Source of the DNA: Pseudolabrys sp.
GTDB taxonomy: Bacteria; Pseudomonadota; Alphaproteobacteria; Rhizobiales; Xanthobacteraceae
Direction: 5' to 3'
Assembly (NCBI GenBank): GCA_030655215.1
Contig: JAURVZ010000071.1
Location: 83,980-147,979 of the forward strand
DNA length: 64,000 nt
A program made the translations under genes and the position numbers. This document shows positions 52,695-61,211 of the stretch, in pieces (position 1 is the stretch's first letter; the number at the start of each line of letters is the position of its first letter). The notes beneath the pieces were generated by a model. The model was not told the DNA's origin. It saw only the letters and a program-made list of their open reading frames with translations, and made no database searches.

Positions 52695-52763
52695 GTGCCG
52701 CCTGCGATGTAGCACATCGTTTTGCGGCGTGCACGGTCCCGGATTTTGCTCAGATTCCCGCGT

Positions 52764-53762
52764 TTACTGCGCGGTGACGCCGGCCTTCTTGATGATCGGC
52801 ACCCACTTGTCGATTTCCTTGGTAACGAAGGCCTTGAGCGCTTCCGGCGTCTTGGCGTCTTCGGCGGGCAGTTCGACGCTCAACTCCAGAAGCCGGGTCT
52901 TCACCGTCGGATCGTTCAGCGCATCGCGCGCGGCGGCGTTGATCTTGTCGACGATCGCCTTCGGTGTGCCCTTCGGCGCAAACAGCGCGTTCCAGCCGAC
53001 CGCCTGGAATTCCGGCAGACCGGATTCAGCCGAGGTCGGCATGTCGGGCAGCGACGACAGGCGCTTCGGCACAGCGGCGACCAGGCCGTTGACCACCTTG
53101 CCCTGGATGCTCGGCACAATGCCGACGGTCTGATCGCAAACATAGTCAACCTGCCCGCCGATCAAAGCGTTCAGCGCAGGACCCGAGCCGCGGAACGGCA
53201 CATGGGTCGGCTTGGTGTCGAGCAGCGAGTCGAGGAACAGGCAGGTCAGATGCGACGTCGCACCCACGCCGCCCGAGCCGTAGTTCATCTTGGTGGCGTT
53301 GGCCTTCAGGTAGGTGATGAACTCCTTGAAGTCCTTGACCGGCAGATCCTTCTTCGCCGCCACCACCATCGGCGTGCCGCCGGTATTCATGATGTGCTCG
53401 AAGTCGTTGATCGGGTCATAGGCAAGCTTCGGATAAAGCCCGACGCTGGCGGCTTGGGTGCCGAGATTGCCCATCAGCAGCTGATAGCCATCCGGCGCGG
53501 CGCGGGCGATGCGCGTCACGCCGATCGTGCCGCCGGCGCCGACGACGTTTTCGATCAGCACCTGCTGGCCGAGCGACTTGCTCATCGGCACCGCCATCAG
53601 GCGCGAAATGATATCGGTCGGGCCGCCGGCGGAGAACGGCACAACGAGGGTAATCGCGCGGTCGGGATATTGCGCGGATGCGGCGCTGGTCAGCGCCAGT
53701 GTCGCGGCCAGCGCCAGCAAAGCGCGGCGGCTGGTGTTCATGAGTGTGCCTTGGGCTGTCAT
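52764..53762 (-). CDS. TctC/Bug family tripartite tricarboxylate transporter substrate-binding protein (copy 4)
   Basis: This 332-residue binding protein has a signal peptide (RRALLALAATLALTSAASAQ) and mature start YPDRAITLVVPFSAGGPTD. VLIENVVGAGGTIG and GSGGVGATSHL are family signatures. The start at 53762 has GGAGGAAT upstream; an internal ATG at 53741 (MNTSRRALL) is the alternative. It lies next to the tRNA-Arg gene, diverges from the nuclease gene across 77 bp, and stands alone without a linked permease. Confidence 0.9.
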   Translation of the reverse strand: MTAQGTLMNTSRRALLALAATLALTSAASAQYPDRAITLVVPFSAGGPTDIISRLMAVPMSKSLGQQVLIENVVGAGGTIGVTRIARAAPDGYQLLMGNLGTQAASVGLYPKLAYDPINDFEHIMNTGGTPMVVAAKKDLPVKDFKEFITYLKANATKMNYGSGGVGATSHLTCLFLDSLLDTKPTHVPFRGSGPALNALIGGQVDYVCDQTVGIVPSIQGKVVNGLVAAVPKRLSSLPDMPTSAESGLPEFQAVGWNALFAPKGTPKAIVDKINAAARDALNDPTVKTRLLELSVELPAEDAKTPEALKAFVTKEIDKWVPIIKKAGVTAQ

Positions 53763-53839
53763 CGTATTCCTCCAGTGAAGTACGCGTTTTTTGGTTATGA
53801 TCGCCGTAGTGTAACGGGGTTCGGGCGTAGACCGCCACA

Positions 53840-54592
53840 ATGTTCGGGCGCTTCGTATTAGCTTTTATGTCTACTGCGCTGATTTGCGCGGGTAACAGCG
53901 CTGTTGCTGCATCCTGCGGTGGCACAGCCGCCGGAACTTCCATGGTAGTTTCCGTCCGCGACGGCCGGACCTTGATGCTGGACGACGGCCGCGAGCTGCG
54001 GCTGGCCGGGATCGAGGTGGCGGATCGGGGGGCGGATGCCCTGCGCGGGCTGGCCGCCGGGCAGACCTTGCGGTTGGAAAGCGCCGGTCCGGCCGCCGAC
54101 CGCTACGGCCGGCTGGTCGCCTATGCCTATCTGCCGGACGCAGGGCCGTCGGTTCAGGAGGCCCTGCTGGCGCAGGGCGAAGCGCTGGTGTCCAGCCGGA
54201 CTGGCGACAAAACCTGCGCCGCAGCGCTTCTGGCCGCAGAAAAGGCCGGCCGGACCGCCCGCCACGGCCTCTGGGCCGACCCCAATTCCGCCCTTTTGAG
54301 TTCCGAAAGTCTGGCCGGTCTCGACGCCGCGCGCGGCCGTTTCGCGCTGGTCGAAGGCAAGGTATTGTCCGAGCGCGAAAGCGGCGCCACCGTCTATATG
54401 AACTTCGGCAGGCGCTGGACGCGCGACTTCACCGTCACGCTTCTTAAACGCCAGCAGCGCACATTCGCCGCCGCGGGCCTTGACGTAAAACAGCTCGAAG
54501 GCCGGCGCATAAGGGTGCGCGGCTTTGTCGAGCGGCGCGGCGGCCCGATCATCGAGGCCACGGCGCCAGAGCAGATTGAGTTGATTGATTGA
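53840..54592 (+). CDS. secreted thermonuclease (SNase)-like protein
   Basis: This 250-residue protein has a signal peptide (FVLAFMSTALICAGNSAVAA) and an OB-fold of the staphylococcal-nuclease type in residues about 35-145. The calcium/catalytic region is partly kept: RDGRTLMLDDG, RLAGIEVAD and DRYGRLVAYAY with the second arginine. The usual DTPE segment is changed, so nuclease activity is uncertain. A C-terminal region (residues 165-250, YMNFGRRWTRDFTV) is a further b-rich domain common in this alphaproteobacterial group. Its stop codon overlaps the start of the M48 peptidase gene, suggesting a linked envelope function. Confidence 0.8.
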   Translation: MFGRFVLAFMSTALICAGNSAVAASCGGTAAGTSMVVSVRDGRTLMLDDGRELRLAGIEVADRGADALRGLAAGQTLRLESAGPAADRYGRLVAYAYLPDAGPSVQEALLAQGEALVSSRTGDKTCAAALLAAEKAGRTARHGLWADPNSALLSSESLAGLDAARGRFALVEGKVLSERESGATVYMNFGRRWTRDFTVTLLKRQQRTFAAAGLDVKQLEGRRIRVRGFVERRGGPIIEATAPEQIELID

Positions 54593-56070
54593 TGGGTTCG
54601 GGGACGTTGACGACGATCGCAATGCATAAAGCCGGGCGCGGGATGGCGCTGGCCGGCCTGCTCTGGCTGGCCGCCTGCACGGCGACGCCGACCACCGAGC
54701 GGCAAGTATCGCTTTCAGTGCCGGACGGCTCGCCCGCCGCTGAAATCCAGCCGCCGGCGCAGCGCGAGCATGCCCGCATCCTCGCCTCCTATGGCGGCGT
54801 CTATGACAATGCCCGGCTGCAGGCGACGATCGAGAAAACCGTCGACCGGCTGGTCGCGGCTTCCGAACGGCCCGACCTGAAGTACCGCGTCACCATTTTG
54901 AACTCACCGGCGATCAACGCCTTCGCACTGCCAAACGGCAATCTCTACATTTCGCGCGGCCTGGTCGCGCTGGCCAATGACAAGGCCGAACTGGCCTCCG
55001 TGTTGGCGCATGAAATGGGCCACGTCATCGGCCGCCACGCGGCCATTCGCGAAGAGCAGGCGCGGCAGACCGCGATCATCGGCACATTGGTCAATGATGT
55101 GCTGAGCGATCCGCAAACCGGCGCGCTCGCACTGGCGAAATCGAAACTGACATTAGCGAGCTTCTCGCGCGCCCAGGAATTCGAAGCCGATGGCATCGGC
55201 GTCGGCATTTCGGCGCGCGCCGGTTTCGACTCCTTCGGCGCGTCGCGCTTCCTCACCGCCATGCAGCGCAACGCCGATCTGAAAACGGCGGGCAGCGGCC
55301 CGACCGATCCGCGCGCGCTCGACTTCCTGTCGAGCCATCCGGCGACGCCGGAGCGCGTCAAGAATGCGCTCGCCAATGCGCGGCAGTTCGGCGGACCGGG
55401 CACCGGCGGCGAACGCGACCACGCCGAATATCTCGCCGACCTCGACGGCATGATCTATGGCGAAGACCCGAGCGAAGGCTTCGCGCGCGGCCGCCGCTTC
55501 CAGCATCCGAAGCTCGGCTTCACGTTCACGGCGCCGCCCGCCTTCTCGCTCGACAACACCGCGCAAGCGGTGCTCGGCCTGAAAGATGGCGGTGGCGAAG
55601 CGATGCGGCTCGATCTCGTGGCCGTGCCGCCCGAGCAGAGCCTTGCCGATTATCTGAAGTCCGGCTGGATCGAAAATGTCGATGCGGCGAGCGTGGAGAA
55701 CTTCACCGTCAACGGTTTCACAGCTGCGACTGCGTCGGCCAAAGGCGACCAATGGTCGTTCCGGCTGTTTGCCGTGCGCTTCGGCAGCGAAGTCTATCGC
55801 TTCATCTTTGCGTCAAAGACGATGACCGCGGCGAGTGACCGCAGCTTCCGCGAGTCGGTGTCCACTTTCCGCCGCATGAGCGTGAAGGAGAGTTCGGAGA
55901 TTCATCCGCTGCGTTTGAAGATCGCCACCGTGAAAGCCGGCGACACGCCGGAGACGATGGCGCGGCAAATGGCGACTGAGCAGCCGCTGCTGCGCTTCAT
56001 GGTGCTGAACGGGCTGTCGGCCGGTGAGAAGCTGAAGCCTGGCGAGCGGGTAAAGCTGGTGGTGGAATAG
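54592..56070 (+). CDS. M48 family metalloprotease, putative lipoprotein
   Basis: This is a zinc metalloprotease of about 492 residues. The N terminus contains LLWLAACTA, a lipobox, so it is probably a membrane-anchored lipoprotein facing the periplasm. The active-site motif is HEMGH in LAHEMGHVIGRH, and the downstream glutamate ligand is in EFEADGIGV. C-terminal to the peptidase domain (residues about 310-420) is a b-rich domain, and the last 50 residues (IATVKAGDTPETMARQM) resemble a LysM-like carbohydrate-binding module. The group resembles BepA/LoiP proteases that process outer-membrane proteins. The ATG at 54592 overlaps the upstream stop; an ATG at 54622 would give a shorter signal peptide. 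Confidence 0.88.
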   Translation: MGSGTLTTIAMHKAGRGMALAGLLWLAACTATPTTERQVSLSVPDGSPAAEIQPPAQREHARILASYGGVYDNARLQATIEKTVDRLVAASERPDLKYRVTILNSPAINAFALPNGNLYISRGLVALANDKAELASVLAHEMGHVIGRHAAIREEQARQTAIIGTLVNDVLSDPQTGALALAKSKLTLASFSRAQEFEADGIGVGISARAGFDSFGASRFLTAMQRNADLKTAGSGPTDPRALDFLSSHPATPERVKNALANARQFGGPGTGGERDHAEYLADLDGMIYGEDPSEGFARGRRFQHPKLGFTFTAPPAFSLDNTAQAVLGLKDGGGEAMRLDLVAVPPEQSLADYLKSGWIENVDAASVENFTVNGFTAATASAKGDQWSFRLFAVRFGSEVYRFIFASKTMTAASDRSFRESVSTFRRMSVKESSEIHPLRLKIATVKAGDTPETMARQMATEQPLLRFMVLNGLSAGEKLKPGERVKLVVE

Positions 56071-56084
56071 CCAAACGAAAAAGG

Positions 56085-56107
56085 CCGGGACAATGTCCCG
56101 GCCTTTC
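56085..56107. terminator. bidirectional rho-independent terminator
   Basis: The stem AAAGGCCGGGAC/GTCCCGGCCTTT lies between the converging M48 and dioxygenase genes, with an A-run on the left and a T-tract in the right arm. Confidence 0.85.
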
Positions 56108-56130
56108 CGCTTGTTCTTACGTCCGTTAGA

Positions 56131-57093
56131 TTACAGCTCGCCCGCTTCACCATTGACGGTGAATTCGCGCGGCACATCCGGACCCCACAGATAGAACGAA
56201 TCTTCCGGCGCGTGATCGGCGGCCGGCCAGCGCTCTTCCTTCGGGATGTAATCGATATCGCAGGAATACTCCGCGAAGCTGCCCCACGGATCCATGATGT
56301 AGTGGAAGTAGTTCGAGCCGAGCACGTGACGGCCCAGGCCCCAGCCCTTCTGATGGCCCTTGTCATGCATGCGCATGGCGCCGAGGCCGATGTCGTTGAC
56401 GCTCGAGACGTCCCACGAACAGTGATGGAAGCCCGGCGCCGACGACTTCACCAGCGCCAGCATGTGATGGTCGCTGCCGTGGATGCCGTGCATGAAGGCA
56501 ACGAGATCGGACGCGCGGTCCGACAGGCGCAGGCCGAGCGTGCGCTCATAGAACTTGATCGACTCGAGCACGTCGCTGGTGAAGATCAGCACATGCGACA
56601 GGCGGCGCGGCTGCACCGGCGGCGCCTTGGCGCGCACGGTGGCGCCGGGCTTGCCGGCCGGCACCGTCATCCACTGGCTGTCCGACTTGGAGTCGGGCGA
56701 CACCTTGATCGCCACCTTCACTTCCATCAGCACGCCTTCATGGTTGCGGAACCAGAAGCCGTTGCTTTCGAAACCGGGCGGCGCGTCGATCAGCTTGACG
56801 CCGGCGCCCTCGATGCGCGCCTTCAGCCGGCCGATATCTTCCGGATAGCAGCCGAACGAGAGGTGATGCAGCGCCTTGGCTTTGCCCTCGACGACGGAAC
56901 CCCAGCTATGGTCATGACCGAAGGTCTTGAGCTGCAACGTATTGCCGTTGCGCACCATGTTGAGGCCGAAGTTCGTATAGAAATCGTCGGCCACGTTCAT
57001 GTCGGGAACCGACAAAACGAACTGATCGAGCGAATGGACGCCGAGCGCGCCCGATTCATTGGTCGGCGGCACATAGCCGTGAATAGCCGTCAT
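56131..57093 (-). CDS. extradiol ring-cleavage dioxygenase (type I, VOC fold)
   Basis: This 320-residue two-domain vicinal-oxygen-chelate protein matches 2,3-dihydroxybiphenyl/catechol 2,3-dioxygenases. The Fe(II) ligands are H167 in RLSHVLIF, H224 in GFHHCSWDV and E275 in SFAEYSCD. H264 and Y277 in the substrate pocket region are also present. The reaction is meta cleavage of a catechol with O2. The first domain (residues 20-130) is the non-catalytic repeat. No ring-hydroxylating or hydrolase genes are nearby. The start at 57093 has a weak ribosome binding site. The substrate aromatic is not identifiable here. Confidence 0.87.
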   Translation of the reverse strand: MTAIHGYVPPTNESGALGVHSLDQFVLSVPDMNVADDFYTNFGLNMVRNGNTLQLKTFGHDHSWGSVVEGKAKALHHLSFGCYPEDIGRLKARIEGAGVKLIDAPPGFESNGFWFRNHEGVLMEVKVAIKVSPDSKSDSQWMTVPAGKPGATVRAKAPPVQPRRLSHVLIFTSDVLESIKFYERTLGLRLSDRASDLVAFMHGIHGSDHHMLALVKSSAPGFHHCSWDVSSVNDIGLGAMRMHDKGHQKGWGLGRHVLGSNYFHYIMDPWGSFAEYSCDIDYIPKEERWPAADHAPEDSFYLWGPDVPREFTVNGEAGEL

Positions 57094-57255
57094 CTGAAAC
57101 TCCCTAGACCCTTATGTGGGGATATTTGCGCCATCATACGCCTGCGCGGGCTCCGCGCAAACCATCTCGTAACCGCGTTGCGACTTGCACGGCATGAAAT
57201 TCTGCCCACCGGCGGCCCATCGGGAACGAAGTTGCGGCTTGCGACTTTTCTACGG

Positions 57256-57645
57256 ATGCACACGTCGGACAATGAAGGCCTCGGCCTGTCAGTATTGGTT
57301 TATCTGGGCGCCGTTTTCGGCGCCCTCGCGCTGTTGGCGGTGCCTGCTTATTACGCCACGCGCGCTGAAGTGCATGAAAATCCGGTTCTGGCGAAGTCCG
57401 ACCCGCTGCTCAATGGCACGGTCATCGTCGACCGCATGGCGACCCGCTTTCCGCTGGAGCGTCTGCAGCGCCAAAATCTGGCCGAAGTCGATCCGGTTAT
57501 TGCAAAGCCGAAGACGGCGGCGAAGAAGCCGGAACCCGCATCGCGGACCACCGCCCGCCCGGCGCGTCGTGACAACGGAACGCCGGTCGCCGCGTTGGAG
57601 CCCGAGCGCAACCGCCAGTCTCCCTTCCCGTTCAGCCTGTTCTAA
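57256..57645 (+). CDS. hypothetical single-span membrane protein
   Basis: This 129-residue protein has a short N terminus, one clear hydrophobic segment (LVYLGAVFGALALLAVPAYY at about residues 14-33), and a hydrophilic tail with many Pro, Ala, Lys and Arg residues. The frame is open much further upstream, but that part lies under the dioxygenase gene on the other strand. The ATG at 57256 is the first sensible start. No family is recognised. Its tail suggests a periplasmic or cytoplasmic linker-like region. Confidence 0.6.
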   Translation: MHTSDNEGLGLSVLVYLGAVFGALALLAVPAYYATRAEVHENPVLAKSDPLLNGTVIVDRMATRFPLERLQRQNLAEVDPVIAKPKTAAKKPEPASRTTARPARRDNGTPVAALEPERNRQSPFPFSLF

Positions 57646-57654
57646 TCCGCGATC

Positions 57655-57936
57655 TTATGGCCGCGGCTTGAGCGTCGCCGAGACGCGCAGGATATAGGCC
57701 AGCACCTCAGCAACCGCGCGGTAGAGATTTTCCGGAATCTCGTCGTCGATTTGGACATTCGACAGGGCTATCGCCAATTCCGGATTCTCCGAAATCGCCA
57801 CGCCGCTCGCGGCACCCACTTCGATGATTTTGCGCGCGAGTTCACCACGGCCGATGGCCGTCACGCGCGGCGCGCTCGGCGCGCTCGGCGCGGCATATTG
57901 CAAAGCGACGGCCAGCGATTTCGACTGATCGCTCAT
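57655..57936 (-). CDS. FlhB C-terminal-domain-like protein (EscU/YscU/HrcU-type export switch homologue)
   Basis: This 93-residue protein aligns with the cytoplasmic C-terminal domain of FlhB: AVALQYAA, GRGELARKIIEVGAASGV and DIPENLYRAVAEVLAYIL-like (DEIPENLYRAVAEVL). It lacks the NPTH autocleavage motif and the membrane part, so it is not an export gate component. Such small FlhB-tail homologues are often encoded next to FliK. Its start overlaps the FliK-like gene stop (ATGA), which couples the two. Function: perhaps substitutes for the FlhB C-terminal fragment in substrate specificity switching; this is inference. Confidence 0.8.
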   Translation of the reverse strand: MSDQSKSLAVALQYAAPSAPSAPRVTAIGRGELARKIIEVGAASGVAISENPELAIALSNVQIDDEIPENLYRAVAEVLAYILRVSATLKPRP

Positions 57937-59258
57937 GAGGCGTGGTCGACATAGAGGCCGTGGTCGGCCGACGCCGTGACCGGCTGACCGGCCTGGCAAT
58001 TGAGCGCGCCCGGCTCCAGCTCGGCCTTGCGCAAACCGGCTTCGAGTAGCGGCAACCCCGCCGACAGGCTCTCCGCGCTTTCCGTGCGCTCGGCATTCAT
58101 TGTCACCGCTGCCTTGCCGCCAACCAGCGCGATGCGCACATGCACCGCGCCGATCGGTTCAAGATCGATCGAGAAGTTGGCACGCCATACCGGCTCCAGA
58201 CGCTCACCACTTTGCTGCGCGCCGTCGCGCTCGATGCGCATTTGCGCCACGGTCGTGCCGGCCGGTGTCGCCATCGGAATGTCGAAGGTCATGCGGTGCG
58301 AGGCCGGCTCGGCAGGCCGTGCGATGGTATCGGTCCGCTCCGGCAGCGACGCGATCTTCAACAACATCTCGCGGGCGATGACTGAGTCGGTCTTGTCGAG
58401 CAGATGCAGCGCCATTTCGTGCGGCGTGGCATTCGCTGGCAACAGAGGATCTGCAGCCGGTTGCGGCACGGTCGGGCCATTCGGATAAGGCAGCATCGGG
58501 CCGGCATTGCGCGCGGTTGCCGGCGCAGCAGGCGGCGCGCTCGGTGCGGGACTTGCTGATGTTGCCAGCGGTGCGCGTTCAGCGCTTTCCCAGTTCTTCA
58601 AGGCCTCGCGCAGAGCCAGCAACACAGCGCGGGCATCGAGCGGCACCGCGGATCGCGGCACGAGGCTCGCGGCTGGCGCAGTATCGGTGAGGCCGGAGCG
58701 CACAAGTGCGGCCTTGATGTCATTGGCGCCAATCGCGGACGGCATCGTTGCATCGAGCCGCAGCGCGAACAGTTGCTGCGCGGCGGTAACCACCGGCGCC
58801 GGTAAGGCGACTTTCGGCTGCGCCAGGCTAGCTCCGAGGTCGGCATAAAGCTGCGCCATGCCGCCTTGTCGCGTCGCCGCATCGCGCACGATGGTCGCTG
58901 CGACCTGGCCGATATTGTCGGGCCGGGCATTCGGCAGACGCGCCAGTGTTTCAATCTGCGCGCCGAGCCGCATCGCGGCTTCAGCCCGCGCGGCCTTCGC
59001 ATCGGGCAATGGAGTCAGGAAAAGCTCTGGCTCAGCCACCGTGCCTTTGACCGCAAGCTCGACGCGCGTGCCGGGCACCAGCGGCTTGTCGGTCTGCACA
59101 TCGAGCGTGCCGGTCGGCAGTTGCAGGCGGAACGTATCGTCCTTCAGCAGCGCCAGCACCAGCGCGTTCATGACGTCGCCCGGCTTCAACGCGACAAGCT
59201 GCGCCAGCGATGCGCCGGCGGCCGCGTTCAACGATGGCTGGAGGGGGACGGATGACAT
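57933..59258 (-). CDS. flagellar hook-length control protein FliK-like
   Basis: This 441-residue protein has a variable, Ala/Pro-rich N-terminal and middle part and a C-terminal hook-length control domain (residues about 310-415: RIERDGAQQ, DLEPIGAVHVRIALVGGKAAVTM, LLEAGLRKAEL). FliK measures hook length and switches export from rod/hook to filament proteins through FlhB. No other flagellar gene lies within the window, and the only neighbour is the FlhB-tail homologue. The ATG at 59258 was chosen over an in-frame TTG. The low overall conservation outside the C terminus is normal for FliK. Confidence 0.8.
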   Translation of the reverse strand: MSSVPLQPSLNAAAGASLAQLVALKPGDVMNALVLALLKDDTFRLQLPTGTLDVQTDKPLVPGTRVELAVKGTVAEPELFLTPLPDAKAARAEAAMRLGAQIETLARLPNARPDNIGQVAATIVRDAATRQGGMAQLYADLGASLAQPKVALPAPVVTAAQQLFALRLDATMPSAIGANDIKAALVRSGLTDTAPAASLVPRSAVPLDARAVLLALREALKNWESAERAPLATSASPAPSAPPAAPATARNAGPMLPYPNGPTVPQPAADPLLPANATPHEMALHLLDKTDSVIAREMLLKIASLPERTDTIARPAEPASHRMTFDIPMATPAGTTVAQMRIERDGAQQSGERLEPVWRANFSIDLEPIGAVHVRIALVGGKAAVTMNAERTESAESLSAGLPLLEAGLRKAELEPGALNCQAGQPVTASADHGLYVDHAS

Positions 59259-59312
59259 GCCGCGCAATGCTACCGGCGCGTTGTTAAGGAGCTGTTAAGC
59301 ATAGCCCCCACC

Positions 59313-59394
59313 CGTTCGTCCCCGCGAAAGCGGGGACCCAGAGCCAAGAGCGAAGTAAGAGATTGGATCCCCGCTTTCGCGGGGACGAGCGGAG
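59313..59394. repeat. palindromic intergenic repeat (CGTTCGTCCCCGC type)
   Basis: The left arm CGTTCGTCCCCGCGAAAGCG and right arm CGCTTTCGCGGGGACGAGCG are nearly the same as the element at 24482-24568, across about 40 bp. It is located between the FliK-like gene and the small basic protein gene. Confidence 0.85.
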
Positions 59395-59407
59395 ATTGAT
59401 GGCGCCG

Positions 59408-59626
59408 CTAGAGCCTCTTCTTCTTGCTCGACACCTTCTTGCTCGGCACCTTCTTGCCCTTCGCACGCGCCTTGGACAGGCCGATGGCGATCGCCTGCTT
59501 GCGGCTCTTGACCTTGCCGCCTTTGCCGCCCGGCCCGCTCCTGGCCGTGCCCCTCTCGAAGCGCTTCATCTCGCTCTCGACGTCCTTGCTCGCACTCTTC
59601 GAATACTTTCGCTTCTTCTTCGCCAT
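59408..59626 (-). CDS. small basic protein of the DUF6496 type
   Basis: This 72-residue, very lysine- and arginine-rich protein begins MAKKKRKYSKSASKDVESEM. It has the conserved segment GGKVKSRKQAIAIGLSKAR, which is the core of DUF6496. The family is widespread in bacteria but has no assigned function. A nucleic-acid-binding or chromatin-like role is suggested by composition only. It has its own start, and no operon partner is evident. Confidence 0.78.
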   Translation of the reverse strand: MAKKKRKYSKSASKDVESEMKRFERGTARSGPGGKGGKVKSRKQAIAIGLSKARAKGKKVPSKKVSSKKKRL

Positions 59627-59687
59627 GTGTTTCTCCCGGGCGCGCCATGCGCTCGCGGTAATAAATCTGACGACGTCATTGCGGTTC

Positions 59688-59724
59688 CGAAAACAAAAAA
59701 GCCCGGCATCGCTGCCGGGCTTGG
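59688..59724 (-). terminator. rho-independent terminator for carD
   Basis: On the minus strand AAGCCCGGC-AGCGAT-GCCGGGCTT is followed by a T-run. It lies about 53 bp downstream of the carD stop. Confidence 0.85.
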
Positions 59725-59776
59725 TCTTATTCTCACAAAGCTACTCGTCTGCGTTCGGCTTGTCGCCGTCCGCTTT

Positions 59777-60538
59777 TCAGGCGGCTTCTTCCTCGGACGC
59801 GTCGTCAGCGGCGGCCTCTTCAGCCGGCTTCGGACCGCGGCGCGGGCCCTTGGCGAGCGCGCCTTCGATTTCCTTGATCGCTTCGGTCTCAGTGACTTTC
59901 TGGACCGCGGCGATTTCACGCGACAGACGGTCGAGCGCGGCTTCGTAAAGCTGACGCTCGGAGTAGGACTGCTCCGGCTGGGTGTCCGAGCGGAACAGGT
60001 CGCGCACGACTTCGGCAATGGCGACGATGTCGCCCGAGTTGATCTTGGCTTCGTATTCCTGCGCACGGCGCGACCACATGGTGCGTTTGATGCGGGCACG
60101 GCCCTTGAGCGTTTCGAGCGCGCGCTTGACCAGCGGCGGCTCGGCCAGCTTGCGCATGCCAACCGACACGATCTTCGCGGTCGGGACACGCAGAGTCATC
60201 TTGTCCTTGATGAAATTGATGACGAAAAGCTCGAGCTTCGCGCCGGCGATTTCCTGCTCTTCGATAGCCAGAATCTGGCCGACACCGTGGGCCGGATAGA
60301 CGATGAATTCGTTGGTCTTGAACCCCTGGCGCTGGGTTGTCTTCTTGGCGGTCATTCCGGGCAAAACTCCTTCAACGGCGGCCGCCTTGCGGCTACCGGT
60401 CGATTTGGCTTCGGGCGCCACGTTACGGCTTGCGCCACGCGCGGCTTGCGATGGACGCCGAACGGCGGCGGCCTTTTTGGGCTTCCGGGTCATGCCGGAG
60501 GTACCTTTTTTAGCTTTTTGACGCGATTTTACAGCCAC
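59777..60538 (-). CDS. carD: CarD family transcriptional regulator
   Basis: This protein binds RNA polymerase beta and stabilises open complexes, as in CarD/CdnL. The RNAP-interacting domain is clear at the segment FIVYPAHGVGQILAIEEQEI near residue 80, followed by a helical DNA-contact domain including VVRDLFRSDTQPEQSYSER. The N-terminal 60 residues are a K/A/R-rich low-complexity extension. I give the longest version (GTG at 60538, 253 residues). The ATG at 60355 would give a 192-residue protein nearer the usual family length and has AAGGAG upstream at long spacing. The acidic tail (EEAAADDASEEEAA) is unusual for the family. It lies downstream of fdxA on the same strand. Confidence 0.88.
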   Translation of the reverse strand: MAVKSRQKAKKGTSGMTRKPKKAAAVRRPSQAARGASRNVAPEAKSTGSRKAAAVEGVLPGMTAKKTTQRQGFKTNEFIVYPAHGVGQILAIEEQEIAGAKLELFVINFIKDKMTLRVPTAKIVSVGMRKLAEPPLVKRALETLKGRARIKRTMWSRRAQEYEAKINSGDIVAIAEVVRDLFRSDTQPEQSYSERQLYEAALDRLSREIAAVQKVTETEAIKEIEGALAKGPRRGPKPAEEAAADDASEEEAA

Positions 60539-60596
60539 TGCTCAACGCGTGGAACGCACGCCCTCTATGAACACCTTGGGGGAGCAACCGCAAAAA

Positions 60597-60632
60597 TAAG
60601 GCTCCCAAATCTCGTAAAAGGCTTGGGAGCTG
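60597..60632 (-). terminator. possible rho-independent terminator downstream of fdxA
   Basis: On the minus strand the stem GCTCCCA/TGGGAGC is followed by CTTATTTTT. It lies about 155 bp past the fdxA stop codon, ahead of carD. Confidence 0.55.
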
Positions 60633-60787
60633 ATCCGTTAGCGGTATTTTTGATCTTCATCGGATTTGACCAGATATAGCACAATTTTGGCCAAAATCAA
60701 AGCCTTATGACGTTACAAATGCGCAATTCAGCCCCTCGCCTTCGCCGATTTGGCGAATTGGGTTAACGGGCAGCCGGAAATTTGGGC

Positions 60788-61126
60788 TCAGTCGCCCTCG
60801 CCCGGCGCGGCTGAGAAGAACTTGGCGAACTTGTCCGGCACGCCGTCAAATTCCTTGGCGTCAGCCGGGGCTTCGCGCTTGATCGTGATGTTCGGCCAGG
60901 ACTTGGCATATTCGGCGTTGATCTCGAGCCATTTCTCAAGGCCCGGCTCGGTGTCCGGCTTGATCGCCTCGGCCGGGCATTCCGGCTCGCAGACGCCGCA
61001 ATCGATGCATTCGTCCGGATGGATGACGAGCATGTTCTCGCCTTCGTAGAAGCAGTCCACCGGACATACCTCCACGCAATCCATATATTTGCACTTAATG
61101 CAGCTCTCATTGACGACGTAGGTCAT
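60788..61126 (-). CDS. fdxA: ferredoxin FdxA (7Fe type)
   Basis: This is a 112-residue seven-iron ferredoxin. The cysteine pattern fits Azotobacter FdI: C9, C17 and C50 for the [3Fe-4S] cluster and C21, C40, C43 and C46 for the [4Fe-4S] cluster, with C12 and C25 extra. It carries low-potential electrons for unidentified oxidoreductases and is often found beside CarD in alphaproteobacteria. The C-terminal 50 residues ([18 protein letters not shown]) match the family's tail. The start has no strong ribosome binding site. Confidence 0.94.
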   Translation of the reverse strand: MTYVVNESCIKCKYMDCVEVCPVDCFYEGENMLVIHPDECIDCGVCEPECPAEAIKPDTEPGLEKWLEINAEYAKSWPNITIKREAPADAKEFDGVPDKFAKFFSAAPGEGD

Positions 61127-61211
61127 CGACGGCTCCGGACGCGCAGGCTCAAGCTAACGTTGCCTAACGTAATGATAAATAGGCCGCAAGCCGCCGTATC
61201 CAATGGGGCGA

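Noticed and set aside
56212-57255. Long plus-strand frame continuing upstream of the small membrane protein
   Set aside because: It is antisense to the extradiol dioxygenase gene, whose metal ligands are all in place.
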